A stretch of 7,712 nucleotides of DNA. Source: an uncultured Bacillota bacterium. GTDB lineage: Bacteria > Bacillota > Clostridia > Caldicoprobacterales > UBA3941. The notes below the pieces were generated by a model. It made no database searches. It had not been told where the DNA came from and saw only the letters and a program-made list of their open reading frames with translations. Below, one piece after another: positions 7,138 through 7,712 of the stretch (the first letter of the stretch is position 1; each line of letters begins with the position of its first letter). The stretch lies in the NCBI GenBank assembly GCA_937960725.1, contig CALGOY010000297.1, positions 1 to 7,712 of the forward strand, given 5' to 3'. Position numbers and translations under genes: made by a program.

Positions 7138-7712
7138 TATTGATAAGGGTCTATCATTTTTTTCAACGGAAACTACCCTTCCGCTTTTCAAATGTATGAC
7201 GCGATCTGCCATGGCAGCCAGCGCCGAATTGTGGGTAACGATGACTACTAATATACCGTTTTGCCGGCTCTGATCTTGCAACAGCTTTAAAATCTGCCTT
7301 CCAGTTTGATAATCTAAAGCACCAGTTGGCTCATCGCAAAGCAGCAATTTAGGCCTCTTGGCTAGGGCTCTAGCTATAGCTACCCGCTGCTGTTCTCCGC
7401 CGGAGAGCTGGGCCGGAAAATGATGAAGTCGTTCTCCCAGCCCGACGCTTTCAAGCACCTGCTGTGGAGGATGAGGGTCCCTCACCATCTGGGTTACAAT
7501 CTCTACATTTTCAAGGGCTGTAAGATTCGGGATAAGATTATAAAATTGGAAGACAAAACCCACATCCTCCCGGCGAAACCGAGTCAGCTCATGTTTATTA
7601 AATGAGGAGATCTCCTTATCTCCCATGATTACTCTCCCATCGGTTAGGGTGTCCATACCGCCCAGGATGTTGAGAAGGGTTGTCTTGCCAGCACCGGATT
7701 GGCCTAGGATAA
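7120..7712 (-). CDS. ABC transporter ATP-binding protein, LolD/MacB type (N-terminus outside window)
   Basis: This is the cytoplasmic ATPase that would drive the adjacent FtsX-type permease. The frame stays open to the window edge, so I extend it beyond the internal ATG at 7656, because Walker A lies upstream of that codon. Of 196 visible residues, Walker A GQSGAGKT is at 3-10, the Q-loop in [19 protein letters not shown] (Gln about 55), the signature [15 protein letters not shown] at 102-116, Walker [13 protein letters not shown] at 122-133 and the H-loop IVTHN (His about 160). All catalytic motifs are intact. PTGALD and the [15 protein letters not shown] form are typical of the MacB/LolD/FtsE branch. 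Only about 35 N-terminal residues should be missing. Its TAA stop (7122-7120) lies within the start region of the permease, which implies translational coupling. Confidence 0.96.
   Translation of the reverse strand, partial: ILGQSGAGKTTLLNILGGMDTLTDGRVIMGDKEISSFNKHELTRFRREDVGFVFQFYNLIPNLTALENVEIVTQMVRDPHPPQQVLESVGLGERLHHFPAQLSGGEQQRVAIARALAKRPKLLLCDEPTGALDYQTGRQILKLLQDQSRQNGILVVIVTHNSALAAMADRVIHLKSGRVVSVEKNDRPLSIEEIEW

Noticed and set aside
7120..7656. ATG at 7656 as the start of the ATPase
   Set aside because: Walker A (GQSGAGKT) lies upstream in the same open frame, so the gene must begin beyond the window edge.
1..7712. CRISPR array, tRNA or rRNA genes, or an intact insertion sequence
   Set aside because: I saw no regularly spaced direct repeats, no tRNA-like cloverleaf outside the T-box and no transposase coding sequence.

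Overview
The window looks like a chromosomal segment of a low- to moderate-GC Firmicute, most likely of class Clostridia. The reasons are a T-box leader on thrS, an L20-type leader on infC, strong GGAGG ribosome binding sites, near-consensus sigma-A promoters and the gene order thrS-infC. This placement is inferred from gene content and regulation, since no 16S gene is present. Every supported gene is on the minus strand, so transcription runs from high to low coordinates. Both window edges cut through genes.

In order of transcription, 7712-7120 holds the 3' part of a LolD/MacB-type ABC ATPase. Its stop codon overlaps the start region of a very large FtsX-family permease (7126-3842, 1094 aa). 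The permease carries two FtsX/MacB-like membrane modules in one chain and a predicted coiled-coil hairpin of about 300 residues in its first extracytoplasmic domain. A strong intrinsic terminator (3779-3812) closes this operon. An AT-rich intergenic stretch follows, with one short structured block that may be a worn IS200/IS605-type end. It leads to wrbA (3394-2780), a flavodoxin-like NAD(P)H:quinone oxidoreductase.

Next is thrS (2435-528), preceded by a complete regulatory unit: a TTGACT-17-TATAAT promoter, a T-box stem I with ACC specifier, the conserved T-box sequence and an intrinsic terminator. After thrS comes a promoter, a structured leader ending in an attenuator hairpin (the expected place and shape for an L20 autoregulatory leader), and the 5' part of infC. 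infC appears to start at AUU, and the probable rpmI and rplT genes lie outside the window.

The translation genes each carry a feedback device: the T-box senses uncharged tRNA-Thr, the L20-type leader would sense free L20, and the AUU start of infC is the classic target of IF3 autocontrol. The ABC pair is a separate unit whose substrate cannot be read from sequence. It has the best claim to novelty here because of its stalk, although large Firmicute permeases of this general type are known. I do not see a clearly new multi-gene system.
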